In this document: one piece after another, positions 10,778-20,537 of the stretch
Numbering within the stretch: the stretch's first letter is position 1
How the letters are laid out: the number at the start of each line of letters is the position of its first letter
Source: Actinomortierella ambigua
Lineage: Eukaryota; Mortierellomycota; Mortierellomycetes; Mortierellales; Mortierellaceae
Direction: 5' to 3'
NCBI GenBank assembly: GCA_016098155.1
Contig: JAAAJB010000533.1
Location: 1-24,791 of the forward strand
Length of the DNA: 24,791 nucleotides
The notes under the pieces: generated by a model
Databases searched by the model: none
What the model was told of the DNA's origin: nothing
Seen by the model: the letters and a program-made list of their open reading frames with translations, nothing else
Position numbers and translations under genes: made by a program

Positions 10778-11457
10778 TCATGCGCATGCCTTTCCATCAT
10801 GGGAATGTCCTGCGTGGTCGTGAGCATGATCCTGACCAACTTTTCCGGACTGCGCCACCAGTTTGGCAAGTTCTTCGGGTGTGGGAGGTACAACGGTTGG
10901 GACGGTGATGCCTTTGTCAGTCAAGTACTTTTGCCATGCTATCAGTTGAGAGTGTAAAGTGTCCGACAGGCGGTTAGACAACTATCTTTCACGGCCTATT
11001 CCCATCTTTTTTTTCTTCTTTCGAGAATGACGATTCCTTACCGTTGTCAATGGTGCTAACTGAACCTCTATCGATCCAGAACTAGTAGCGCCAAAAAAAA
11101 AAAAAAAAAAAAAAAAAAAGTGATGACGCGAGTTAATGAACTGGGCCTTTTGTTTCGCTATCTTTCCTTCTCTTTACCCTCTCGATCATACGCTCCTTCA
11201 CTGCCGCTATTCTTAAGGCACGCCTTTTTGTGCCTAGATGGTGTGAATAGTACCTGCTTCATCTCATCAGAAAACCCAGACCATTCAATCTTGCATTCAA
11301 TGCCAATGATTTGCATCAGCTCGACAGGCGCGTCCTCCAGGTCATCTGGAGAATCAACCGTCAGGCGTCTACAGGTCTGGACGCGAACGTATTCAATAAA
11401 ACCATCTCGGTCGTCCTTGCGCGATAGCTTGGATTCCTTTTTGTCAATGGTCGCCAT
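10778..11457 (-). CDS. Small conserved-looking protein with His-rich C-terminus, three exons, unknown function
   Basis: Exons 11457-11254, 11081-11042 and 10938-10778 join in phase to 134 residues. I do not recognise the family. The N-terminal part is charged with alternating hydrophobic residues (GFIEYVRVQTCRRL, later VELMQIIGIECKIEW) and reads like a small globular domain. The 40-base middle exon gives FWIDRGSVSTIDN. The last exon starts AWQKYLTDKGI, continues through a Pro/Val-rich linker and ends in HAHDHAGHSHDGKACA, a His/Cys tail suited to metal binding. No signal peptide or membrane segment is seen, so it is probably cytosolic, nuclear or mitochondrial. The long A27 run in intron 1 (T on the coding strand) is that intron's polypyrimidine tract. 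The splice sites are GTACTA, GTAAGG and TAG-type and the phases agree, so the model is good even though the role is unknown. Confidence 0.8.
11093..11119 (+). repeat. Homopolymer run of 27 A
   Basis: An uninterrupted A run, on the coding strand the T-rich tract just before the second exon of the His-tailed gene. It has the same length as the T run at 8449-8475. Confidence 0.9.
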
Positions 11458-12083
11458 TGTGCTTTTTGTTCGGATGAAGAAAGGGAAGTGTGGTGGTGGT
11501 GGAGGGAGGTAAGAAGTGGAAAAAAAAAACTCGAAGCTCAGGCCACCTTTGGCCCTGAAGGTTGAATTTTCTGATAGGGCTGAGCCCCCCCCCCCTCAGT
11601 ATGGAACAACCTGGATGATCTGGATGATCTTTGATCCCCCGCTTTGTGCTCTCAGATGAACCACTGCTGTGTGAAAGAGGTGCCCCGGCCATGCCCGAGT
11701 GGTGGCTCACACAAAGTTACCGAGTTCACACGCTGTTGCGTTGCTCTAAACCGAGCAATGTCAAGCGCTCTGAATGACCCTTCGGCTTTCGCCCAATTCT
11801 AACTTTGCTCCCCGCCCCCTTCCCCCCACAGCTCTCTTCGTCCAACACCAGGGGATGCAGCAAAGTGCGCAGAAACAGCACGAAGTAGGTCTACACAATG
11901 ACTAATAGTCAAGTCGCGTCGAGCCTATGTTAACAATGAGCGGTGTCTAGGACGAGAAAAAAAGAATGCCTGCCACCATCGAAACCTGCAAGGGGGGAGG
12001 TCGCGATTCTTTAAATACCTGTGCTACTCTCTAGGTCGAGTCTACACAAGAAGGGGAGCCTGAGCAGAGGTACACGACCCAAG
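11458..12083. other. Promoter side of the His-tailed gene, then a gene-free spacer
   Basis: I see no gene. A C run (about 11586-11596) and general spacer sequence separate the housekeeping block from the duplicated region that starts near 12084. Confidence 0.5.
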
Positions 12084-12112
12084 ATGGAAGGGTCTAGACC
12101 CCTGCTACATGG

Positions 12113-12255
12113 AGCATGTCGAGGTGCAGAATGTTGAAGTGCAGGACATCGAGGTGCAGGACATCGAGGCACAGGATGTCGATGGTACAGGATGTTGAGA
12201 GTACAAACTGCCGAGAGTACAGACTGTCGAGGCTACAGGATGTCGGGGTGCTGGT
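12113..12255 (+). repeat. Degenerate 15-16 base minisatellite
   Basis: About nine diverged tandem copies of a unit close to GAGGTGCAGGACATC. At the matching place in unit 2 (about 16793-16845) only one or two copies are recognisable, so the array differs in length between the duplicates. Confidence 0.75.
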
Positions 12256-12930
12256 TGAACACAACAGCGTTGGAGAGTACAGAAGAGTGAGTGCATCAAA
12301 GGCACAAAATGCAAGCAACCCAACGGTTGTAAATTGGACATGTTGTGTGCGCTCAGACTTTCCCTAACCTCAACAGGCTTCCAATTTCAAGATCCGACAC
12401 TAGATAAGCCAGCATACCTCAATCTGATTGCGAAGGAATGTAAGGTCGGGAGTCCGGGTCTAGGTCGTGACTACAATGGCGAGACATGTTGACACTGCTC
12501 TTTTCTACTACAACCTCCTACATACCCTACAAGGACGGCGCGTCAGAGCGTAGAGTGTCTATCGATGTGTAATGTGATGATAGTGCGACGTTTGGGAGTG
12601 CACATGATGCATCATAGACGCTCTGTCCGTCCCTCGAGTAGCTCTGGATGTCAACGGCGATAGGACTATTCAGAAGGGTATGGACAGCCCCCCCTCGCGA
12701 CAGCCCTCAGAATGACGACTAATAGACAGCAAGACCAATAGAGAATGGAGTCAGACACTCGACCAGAAAGTGTCGTAGCTCATGGACAGCCCTCACCACC
12801 TCTTCCCGTCGCAATAAAATAGATTGTGTCAATTGTTAATCTGCATGACAGAGCGTGTACATGCGGGAGCAAAGTTGTACAAGCATGTGCGCTTCTCCCA
12901 GAATTTGATTTTGCAAGAGTAGACACTTAT

Positions 12931-12988
12931 GAGAGAGAGAGAGAGAGAGAGAAGGAGAGAGAAAAAGGAGAGAGAGAAAAAGAGAGAT
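12931..12988 (+). repeat. GA-rich microsatellite of unit 1
   Basis: A GA-rich tract directly after the conserved string CAGAATTTGATTTTGCAAG. Unit 2 has a shorter version at about 17891-17915. Confidence 0.8.
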
Positions 12989-14153
12989 GGGCTAGCGCCG
13001 CTATTAATGTCGGCGTGGGCGATGTCGCGCCGTGTGGCTGGAGGGTTTATTTATTCTGAGAAAGAGAATAAGGGTGAGATTTCACCAGGTAAATAACCTC
13101 CCGAAAAACCAGGGCTGTCAAGAAATGAGAGAGATTTGTATCAGTGCCGCGATTTAGAACGTGGTGTCTACCAGGTCTTCACCAAAGTAAAGCTGTCTTT
13201 ACCAGTCGCGCTGCTTTCGTGTCATAGTGGCGTCGTAGACCTCGTGCACCATCCTAGAATTTTGTACCATCATCGCCTCAGTCAGTCCAGCGAGGCGGGC
13301 ATCCATGCAACCTCTGTAGGTGTAGGTAGACATCTACAATTGGATAAAATGCAAAAGAAAAAGCCGACTGAAATGTCCCTAGTGCTTGGCTTTCGACTCA
13401 GGGTCATGGCTTTCCTATCTCACAACCCCTTAAATCTCTTGCCCTCCAAATGCGCCGCCATTTGTTTCACTTTTTTCATCACGTATACTCTTTTCAGTTG
13501 ATAGATGTTGACATCCAAAAGAGAGCGGCATTGCTCTTCGACCATGTCTTCGATGCAAAGCGACAATAAAGATTACTCTTGACCCGTTGCAGGTTACAGA
13601 TCTCTTTTGACAATGTTAAAAAGAATTGGTGTTGCAAGCGGCGTGCTTGCGCATTGTGCTTGCGCATTGTGCTTTTTTTTTTTTCCTTCTTCGACTGTTG
13701 GGTGCATTTGCCGGATTTAGCAAAACATGTCACACATTCAGCGCGACGTATCGCGGCGAGCGCATGAAGTCGTGTGCCATGCCCTCAATGTCTCCGAAGC
13801 GTGATCTTGGAACGAGAGTGTTTGAGGTGAGGTGTCTAAGATGGAGGATACAATCGAGTCATATAGAGTGGGCAGTTCTCTAGAAATAATTTCTTCGGAA
13901 AGCATGGTTGACAAACTGCTCGTTACTGAAAGGCTTGAGGTATGACGTTCGTCAAAATGCATATACCCGAGGGGTTCCCATGCCTAGGATTGGCTGTGAC
14001 TAGCGCTCTCCATATGTGCGCGTCTTCAGGAAAAGAACAGATATCAATAAGGCACACTCGTTTTTTTTTTTTTGAAGGTAGTGGCGATAGGAGGTTTGAG
14101 ATATAAGGATACAGCAACCTTTGGTCTTCCAGGGCTCAATTTCGGTCGTTAGA

Positions 14154-14252
14154 GAGCTAGGGGGTTTTCCTGAACACAACCACTCGTCCTTTCATGGAAG
14201 ACGACTTATGGCGACAGCTATTGTGCACGATGCACGCACGGTTTCACTGGAA
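14154..14252 (+). pseudogene. Conserved 33-codon block, unit 1 copy (probably damaged gene)
   Basis: The reading frame gives ELGGFPEHNHSSF, two changed residues, then RRLMATAIVHDARTVSLE. Compared with 19316-19414 in unit 2, nine codons differ silently and three change the residue; 11 of 14 nucleotide differences are at third positions. That pattern implies past selection for protein. Just upstream both copies have a TTCCAG acceptor-like string. Just downstream unit 1 lacks one base relative to unit 2, which shifts the frame, so this copy is probably not functional. I do not recognise the protein. Confidence 0.45.
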
Positions 14253-14862
14253 CACGCCGTGTCACAGATCATGTGCCGAATGCCATATTCCCTGGCTGTC
14301 GTCTAAAAAAGCAGTGCCCACACGTCCCATTTCGCTGCGTCGACTCATGAACGTACCACAGTTGGCCATATCACGGATATTGAAAGGAAAATATAGACAG
14401 GGAGGTAGTATTCTACAGTCAATGTACGGTAGACCGCTTGCAAGCTAAAACAACCAATGATAGGTTTGCGCCGCTCTCACCTTAAATCTTTTGGCTGTGT
14501 GGCAAACAAAACAATGACAGACCCTTGCCAGAGTGTATTCGTCTTGCGGGACGAACGCTCAGACTGCTGATACAATTTTAGCTCATCGGACGCTTATTCC
14601 AACAATTCCGCTCACAGAAGCTTGTGAGGGGTAGAGGACAAGTACCACTAACCTTGGGTGCCCTCTGTAAGATTCAAATCTTATGTAGTTCAAGCCATGT
14701 AGTCTCTATTCACTCAAGCTTTTGGAACTATCTTTACTGCCTTCCTCGCCACCCTCCACCCCCAATGCATTTCTTTTGACCTTGTCACTCTCGAGACTAG
14801 GACACGAAAATAGGTCAAGAGAGGCTATCATCAATAGAGACCTAGAATACGCCGATACCACG

Positions 14863-14870
14863 TATAAATA
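14863..14870 (+). promoter_or_regulatory. TATA box of 10-cysteine peptide gene 1
   Basis: TATAAATA lies about 100 bases before the 5'-UTR intron donor and is conserved in unit 2. The pyrimidine/CA-rich leader that follows is also conserved. Confidence 0.75.
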
Positions 14871-14964
14871 CTTGCCTATGTACCAGACATCCCATTCCTC
14901 TCCATCAAACACATCCTTCACTCTTCAAGACTCCAGCTCTTCACTTTCACTTCAAGTCTCTACA

Positions 14965-15062
14965 GTATGCTCACCCATGCCTCATGGGGTGTTCTCATAT
15001 GATGTTGTCGTCGCACGCTCAAGATTTCTAATCACAGAAAGTCTCTCGCTTCTACATCTTAG
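14965..15062 (+). other. 5'-UTR intron of peptide gene 1
   Basis: A 98-base GT-AG intron (donor GTATGC, branch-like TTCTAATC, acceptor ATCTTAG). Its last base directly precedes the ATG at 15063. The same position and nearly the same length occur in all three gene copies. Confidence 0.7.
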
Positions 15063-15329
15063 ATGGTCTCCTTTACCCGCCCTTTGATCGTCGCCCTCGT
15101 GTGCCTGGTTGCTCTTACCACTGCTCAGGATAAGACCGTCTCCCAGTCTGTCACTCAGGAGGTGGCCTCGTCTGAAAACAACAGCGCTGTCATTCCTCTG
15201 GATTCCGCGATCCCCCCCGCCTTCCGTGCCTTCTGCTACCGATGCACCCCTCCTTGCTCTCATGGTCGCTGCTGCAACGGCGCTCAGTGCTGCTACATCA
15301 TCGGTCTCGGCTGCCGCTGCTGCGTTTAA
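15063..15329 (+). CDS. Secreted 10-cysteine peptide, copy 1
   Basis: An 88-residue precursor encoded by a single coding exon. Residues 1-21 are a signal peptide (MVSFTRP, hydrophobic core LIVALVCLVALT, cleavage expected near TTAQ). Residues 22-56 form a Ser/Val-rich linker without cysteine and without a dibasic processing site. The C-terminal core, from residue 58, holds ten cysteines in the order C-x2-C-x3-C-x4-CC-x4-CC-x6-C-x-CC and ends CRCCV. The density and pairing of cysteines suggest a disulfide-stabilised extracellular peptide. A metal-binding role is possible but less likely given the signal peptide and the single CxC. I recognise no named family, so defence, signalling or host-interaction roles are guesses. 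The start is fixed by the intron acceptor next to the ATG and by conservation in the other copies. Confidence 0.88.
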   Translation: MVSFTRPLIVALVCLVALTTAQDKTVSQSVTQEVASSENNSAVIPLDSAIPPAFRAFCYRCTPPCSHGRCCNGAQCCYIIGLGCRCCV

Positions 15330-15497
15330 GCAATGATTCGCCTGGATGCTCTTTCAACAAGCAGAAGGCACCCCGAACTTTTCATACGCTTTGAACATAC
15401 CAACATACAAACACATGGCAACAATACCTTTTTGGCTTCTCTCCGATGCTGAGTACCAGCTTCTACATCAATGCGGAGTGTTTTCTGAATGAAACTC

Positions 15498-15503
15498 AAT
15501 AAA
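15498..15503 (+). terminator. Poly(A) signal of peptide gene 1
   Basis: AATAAA 169 bases after the stop, within ACTCAATAAAATCTGTTG, which is shared with copy 2. Confidence 0.75.
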
Positions 15504-15510
15504 ATCTGTT

Positions 15511-16324
15511 GTCAGAAACCCTCCCCCCTCCTTTTTTTGGTGTCGGTCAGTGGGATACTATCATAAATTCAGAATCCCCCAAAGTTTTCCTTCAATGTTT
15601 GATGAGTGTCTGGTGACAACTACCACTCGGAATATCCCAAGTATCGTTAAAATGCTTTTTAATGCAAGCTATATATAGATATAGAAACGCCTTGGGAGAG
15701 CTACTACAAGCACGGCATCAAGGTCTCTTGAAAACTTGATGTAAACCATGGCGTCCTTGTCCTAGCTTGACTCACCGAAATCGGTTGGCTTTGAAAGCCA
15801 CAACAGATGGTTTTTCACAACTGTATCCTCTGTATCTTAAGATTTGTAGAGAAATATGTAGATCAAAGAATAAAAATGCGAGGTACAGTACTTTTGGACA
15901 AGTATTGCTCCGATGCTTATGGTTTTGGGATGAACGCCTCGCAACCAACAGAAAATCAATCCTGTCTTTTGTGGGGGCGATTTTTTAGTACCTTGCAGTC
16001 ATAGAACTTGGATCTATTGTTCCCAACCTCTTTCCCGGACTTTGCACCATTTTGAAATGGTACATAGTTTCTTTCAACTGTTTCTACATGAGTTTTTCCG
16101 CCACGTTGGCGGAAAGTCGGCTGTAAGATAGTTAACTCTTTGGCCTATTTCTGTTACAAAGTCCAGAGACAGCTCTAACACTCCCATGATAACCCATGCT
16201 ACAGGTTGAAGAAATGACTGGCTTTGAGCAAAGAGAACGATTTAGACTGCTTGCATTGGTCCTGTCAATTTTGATTGAGATTTTTTAAAACGCGGGACAA
16301 ACAGATGCTTAGGGACTACTGGCG
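15511..16324. other. Spacer between duplicated units
   Basis: I see nothing I can support as a gene. Two overlapping open frames near 15767-16004 disagree and neither has a recognisable domain. Confidence 0.4.
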
Positions 16325-16650
16325 CTTGAGCATCCGGATGAGAATTACGCGAAGGGGATGTAGGCGGAGGGGAAGATCCTCGAGCTCTTTCAGCTTAACA
16401 ACTTCTATGCATTGAGAGCACAGGGGCGTGAGAGAATGTGCTGCCAAGTCGCGCAATATTCCCTTGCTCTGCTCTCAACTAATGCTTACTCTACGATAGG
16501 AATGGATTGGATGGCCAATGGCAACAGCTCATTCCTCACCCAGTAGTGAGTGACGATACCGTCATGATTATGTACGGAGAAGAGGCAAGGTACACCATTT
16601 GTTTTGGCCTCTGTGTCCAGTCAGTTCTAGCGGTGAGCGCATCTCTACAA
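16325..16650 (+). pseudogene. Possible decayed coding fragment, unknown product
   Basis: From LEHPDENYAKGM a frame runs, after one in-frame TAG, through ILELFQLNNFYALRAQG and STIGMDWMANGNSSFLTQ to a stop near 16544. A second frame then continues with VMIMYGEEARYTICFGLC. The residues look protein-like but need one stop and one frameshift to be bridged. I read this as a gene remnant; chance cannot be excluded. Confidence 0.25.
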
Positions 16651-16991
16651 AAAAAAAATCAGAAAATATAATGTTACAATCGATTCTGTGGTTATCAGAG
16701 TGGTCGTTTTTCTTCAAGACGCCACTTTCTGTGTTGGTTCACACGGTAGTATGAGCTTGGAGGGAAGGGCCTAGACTCACGCGATTTGGAGAGTGTCAAG
16801 GTGGGGGAATGGCAAGGTGGGGTGTATCGAGGTGCAGGACGAGCACAAAAGCGCTGGAGTGTACAGTGAGTGTATCGAGGGCACAAAATGCAAGCACCGA
16901 CAGGAGCATGCAGTGTATGTGCCACAGACTCATGTTCAGACTTCTGAACTCCAAACAACTGGAATAAACCTTCTAGATTTTCAAGATCCGA

Positions 16992-17323
16992 GTAGTGATT
17001 GGTACCAGTACACTCCGGCGTACTGGCACTTTACCCCCAATTTTTTCTTCCAAGCCAGTACGTACCATTGGTATTTGGCCTCCATCTGCAGCCCTAGAAA
17101 TAACCAAAACGTCTTCTTACATCATGCGAAAACGGCCAAAACCGCATAAGAACGGCCAAGGAGTGTACGAAACGCACTACCTGGATACATGGCGTCGGCT
17201 CGAGCTGAGCTAAGGGCAGGGCATACCGAACTGAATCTAATTGAAAAGTTTCCAAGCCACTGGTATACCATGGTACGATAGTCGCCAGACGCGAGCTTGC
17301 GTACCGGTATGTGACTAATCTCT
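16992..17323. mobile_element. Non-autonomous DNA transposon, hAT-like candidate
   Basis: This 332-base segment interrupts unit 2 exactly where unit 1 is continuous (AAGATCCGA followed by C(A/T)CTAGATAAGCC). It is flanked by AGATCCGA (16984-16991) and AGATTCGA (17324-17331), an 8-base direct repeat with one mismatch, as expected for hAT elements. The ends are imperfectly inverted: TAGTGATTGGTACCAGTAC on the left, and TAGTCACATACCGGTAC when the right end is reverse-complemented. A CCAGTAC/GTACTGG hairpin and several GTACC-type motifs lie near the ends. It has no coding capacity. The exact ends may be off by a few bases. Confidence 0.6.
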
Positions 17324-19315
17324 AGATTCGACTCTAGATAAGCCGGTATACTTCAATCTGATTGTGGAGAAACGCAGGGTCTGGAATCGATGTCTAGGCC
17401 GTGGCCACAATGACGAGATATGTTGACATTGTTCTTTTCTACAAACCACATATCTAAAGTGGACGGCGCGTCAGAGCGGAGGGAATCTATCGATGTGTAG
17501 TATGATGATAGTGCGCCGTTTGGGAATGCACATGATGCATCACAGGCGCTCTACCTGTCCCGCGAGAAGCTCTAGCTATCAACGGCGATGGCACTATCCC
17601 GAAGGGTATGGACAGCCTCCCCTCGAGACAGCCCTCAGCATGACGACTAATTGACAGCACTAACGGCGGAGGGATGAGGTCAGACGCTCGACCAGATGAG
17701 TGTCTACCTCTCTTAGCTTGTCAAATGAGCAGCCCCCTTGCTGCCTCTTCCCGCCGCACAAATCCTTCTTTGAATAAAATAGATTGCGCCAATTGTAAAT
17801 CTGCATAATAGAAAATTTACATGTGGGAGCAACGTCGTACAAAAACGTATGCGCTTCTCCCAGAATTTGATTTTGCAAGGGTAGACACTCAAGAGAGGGA
17901 GAGAGAGAGAGAGAGGCTAGCGCAGCTACTAATGTCGGCGTGGGCGAAGTCGCGCCGTGTGGCTGGAGGTTTTATTTATTTGGAGGGGAGTAGGGGTGAA
18001 GTTTCACCAGGTCACAGCCTATCGAAAAACCAGGGCTATCAAGAAATAAAAGTGGTTAGTACCAGTACCGCGACTATGAAACGTTGTACCTACTCAGCTT
18101 TCATCAAAGTGTATTTGTCCTAATCACCAGTTCACGTCATAGTGGCGTCGTAACCCTCGTGCTCCATCTTTCGATTTTGTAGCATCATCGTCTCAGTCTA
18201 GGAGGCGAGCATCCATACAACCTTGGCAGGAGTCTTACATTGTATGTAGGTATCTCTGCTTGAAGTGGTGCCTTAAGAGAAAAACGATTGAAACGTCCCA
18301 TTGGTGCGACTCAGGGTCATAGCGTTCCTATCGCCAACCCTCTTCCCTCACTCGCCCTCCAATGCGCCGCCTTTTGCTTCATCATTTTTTCACGACATTG
18401 TGCGCCCTTTTTCCGATTGATAGATGTGACAACTAAGATAAAACGCCTCAACTGCGGCATGACTCTGCGATCATGTCTTTGATTCAAAGTGTCAATGGAG
18501 ATTTTTCTTGACCTGTTTTACAGGCTTTTTGTTTTTAGCATGTTGGAAAGTGTACATCTGCTATCGTAAGCGGCGCGCTTGCGCATTGGTGTTGTCGACT
18601 GTTGAGTACATTTTGGTGACTTTTGTCGACCGCTTTGGCAACTCTGCGCCCTTTTGAATTTATGTCACGCATTCAGTACGGCTAGTCGCGCCGGATGCGT
18701 GGGAGGGTGTATTGTACCCTGTGTCTCTCTAAATTGTCATGTTGGAGCGTGATAGTGGCGATTCCAGGCACTAGAGGTAAAGAGTGCATCAGATACGCTG
18801 CTCAGCGTTGGTAGCTCTCCAGGGGAAATGTCTTTAGGACACACGTTGAGAACCCGCTAGCGATTGAAGGCTTGAATAATGACGTTTGTCAACCGCTATA
18901 CTCATGATTAGCTGTGAGAAAGTGCATTGGGCGCGTGCGCTTTCCCGAGGAGGACACCTTTTGACCTAGATGCCAAGCGTTGACACGGCGGTCACTGCGG
19001 TATTGAAATGTGTGCAGCATCGATACACTGTGCAAGGGAGAGACTAAATTATATGAATCAATTGGTGCAAGAAATTTGGCATGGAGAATTGCTATAGCGA
19101 AGACCTATAGATTAACATTACGCCGTTCTAGAAGATGGACTAATGGGCCCTCTTCCGGGTCCTTTCGTGAGTAAAAGAACAGGTACAGCGACCAATAACG
19201 GTCAAAACACTCGCTCTGATTTTTCAAAGTGGCAAAAATATCCGGGTGTGAGAAATAGGAGCACGGCCTATGTTGGAAGGCTGGGAAGTTTTCCAGAATA
19301 CAAATGGCCGTTGGG

Positions 19316-19414
19316 GAGCTAGGAGGTTTTCCTGAACACAATCATTCATCTTTTCTCAAAAGACGACTTATGGCGACAGCTATGGTGCATGATGCACGTA
19401 CGGTTTCACTAGAG
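19316..19414 (+). pseudogene. Conserved 33-codon block, unit 2 copy
   Basis: This is the partner of 14154-14252: the frame ELGGFPEHNHSSF, then RRLMATAMVHDARTVSLE. Here it lies in a slightly longer open frame (19304-19561, 85 residues) that continues with ARRVTEITRH. The unit 1 reading frame departs there because of a one-base difference. The protein is not recognised and no complete gene can be built around it, so it is a remnant or an internal exon of something I cannot model. Confidence 0.4.
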
Positions 19415-19885
19415 GCACGGCGTGTCACAGAGATCACGCGCCACAAGCCCATTCAGCAAAGAGGACTTGACCCCCAACATCAGCCAATGGTAAGTTTGTA
19501 TCATTCTCACCCTGAATCCCTCACCTGTGCGACAAACAAACTTTATTTACAGACCAGATAGTGCATTGGCCCTGCGGGAAGAACGCTCAGACTGTTTATG
19601 CGATTTTAGCTCATCGGATGATAATCCATGCTCTTCCGTTAACGGAAACTTGTGAGGGAAAGAGAACAAGAGCCACTAACCTGGGTGCTCTCTGTAGAAT
19701 TCATATCCTTGGCAATTCAATTGTTCATTCTCTTCTCACTCATTACTTTTGGGTATCCATACATTCTGATCGCAACATTCAATCCAATACTCTTTTCTCA
19801 TGTCTCTCTTGAAAGTAGAACACGAAAAAATGGGCACGCCGTCAAAAGACTTTGAAGATGAGGTCTAGGCACCCTCACCAACACA

Positions 19886-19893
19886 TATAAATA
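19886..19893 (+). promoter_or_regulatory. TATA box of peptide gene 2
   Basis: TATAAATA in the same position as in unit 1, followed by a nearly identical leader (CCAGACATCCCATTCCTC). Confidence 0.75.
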
Positions 19894-19983
19894 CTTGTCT
19901 ACCAGACATCCCATTCCTCTTCATCAAACACATCCTTCACTCTTCAAGACTCCAGCTCTTCACCTTCACTTCAAGTCTCAACA

Positions 19984-20081
19984 GTATGCTCACTCATGCC
20001 TCATGGAGTGCTCTCATATGATGTTGTCATCGCACGCTCAAGATTTCTAACCACAGCAAGTCTCTCGCTTCTACATCTTAG
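19984..20081 (+). other. 5'-UTR intron of peptide gene 2
   Basis: A 98-base GT-AG intron with donor GTATGC, branch-like TTCTAACC and acceptor ATCTTAG directly before the ATG. It differs from the unit 1 intron at only about six bases. Confidence 0.7.
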
Positions 20082-20357
20082 ATGGTTTCCCTCACCCGCC
20101 CCTTGATCGTCGCCCTCGTGTGCCTGGTTGCCCTTACCACCGCCCAGGAGACCCAGGAGAAGGCCGACCCCAAGTCTGTCACCCAGGAGCTGGCCTCGTC
20201 TCCCAACAACAGCCCCGTCATTCCCGCGGATGCCTCGATCCCCCCCGCCTTCCGTGCCATCTGCTACCGATGCACTCCTCCTTGCTCTCATGGTCGCTGC
20301 TGCAACGGCGCTCAGTGCTGCTACATCGGTGGTATCGGCTGCCGCTGCTGCGTTTAA
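20082..20357 (+). CDS. Secreted 10-cysteine peptide, copy 2
   Basis: A 91-residue precursor with the same layout as copy 1: signal peptide to about TTAQ, a cysteine-free linker, and a C-terminal core with the same cysteine order C-x2-C-x3-C-x4-CC-x4-CC-x6-C-x-CC. The core differs from copy 1 at only three residues (F/I before the first cysteine, and I/G and L/I in the last loop), whereas the linker is three residues longer and strongly changed (QETQEKADPKS against QDKTVSQS). This conserved-core, variable-linker pattern is typical of secreted disulfide-rich peptides. No dibasic cleavage site is visible. Its coding sequence is GC-rich compared with the surrounding spacer. Confidence 0.88.
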   Translation: MVSLTRPLIVALVCLVALTTAQETQEKADPKSVTQELASSPNNSPVIPADASIPPAFRAICYRCTPPCSHGRCCNGAQCCYIGGIGCRCCV

Positions 20358-20524
20358 GCGTTGATTCGCCTGTATGATATGTCAACAAGCGGAAGGCATC
20401 CCGAACCTTCATACGCTGTGAACATACCTCCATATACACATGTGGCAACAACACCTTTTTGACTTCTCTCTGATGCAGAGTAACAGTTTATACATCAATG
20501 CAGAATGTTGTCTGAATGGAACTC

Positions 20525-20530
20525 AATAAA
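20525..20530 (+). terminator. Poly(A) signal of peptide gene 2
   Basis: AATAAA 168 bases after the stop, in the same context as copy 1. Confidence 0.75.
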
Positions 20531-20537
20531 ATCTGTT

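Larger units (their letters stand above)
12084..15510 (+). repeat. Segmental duplication, unit 1
   Basis: Collinear with 16761-20537. The match can be followed from GGAAGGG(T/C)CTAGAC at the left edge, through long shared segments (for example GGGTATGGACAGCC and GCGCTTCTCCCAGAATTTG), to the poly(A) signal of the 10-cysteine peptide gene at the right edge. Similarity is strong but uneven: the spacer carries many substitutions and indels, while the last 0.7 kb with the peptide gene is much closer. Confidence 0.88.
16761..20537 (+). repeat. Segmental duplication, unit 2
   Basis: Direct copy of 12084-15510 about 4.7 kb further on. It is about 350 bases longer, close to the length of the insert at 16992-17323 plus an 8-base target duplication. 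It carries its own secreted-peptide gene, TATA box, 5'-UTR intron and poly(A) signal. Confidence 0.88.

Noticed and set aside
12826..13059. Open frames around ALLPEFDFARVDT shared by both units
   Set aside because: The shared peptide is short, runs straight into a GA microsatellite of different length in the two units, and the following differences mostly change residues.
13136..13501. 121-residue open frame in unit 1
   Set aside because: The matching segment of unit 2 has indels and stops in this frame, and the differences show no codon-position pattern.
14680..14696. GTAAGATTCAAATCTTATG, which looks like a tRNA T-arm
   Set aside because: The loop length is wrong, there is no matching acceptor, D-arm or anticodon arm, and unit 2 does not preserve it.
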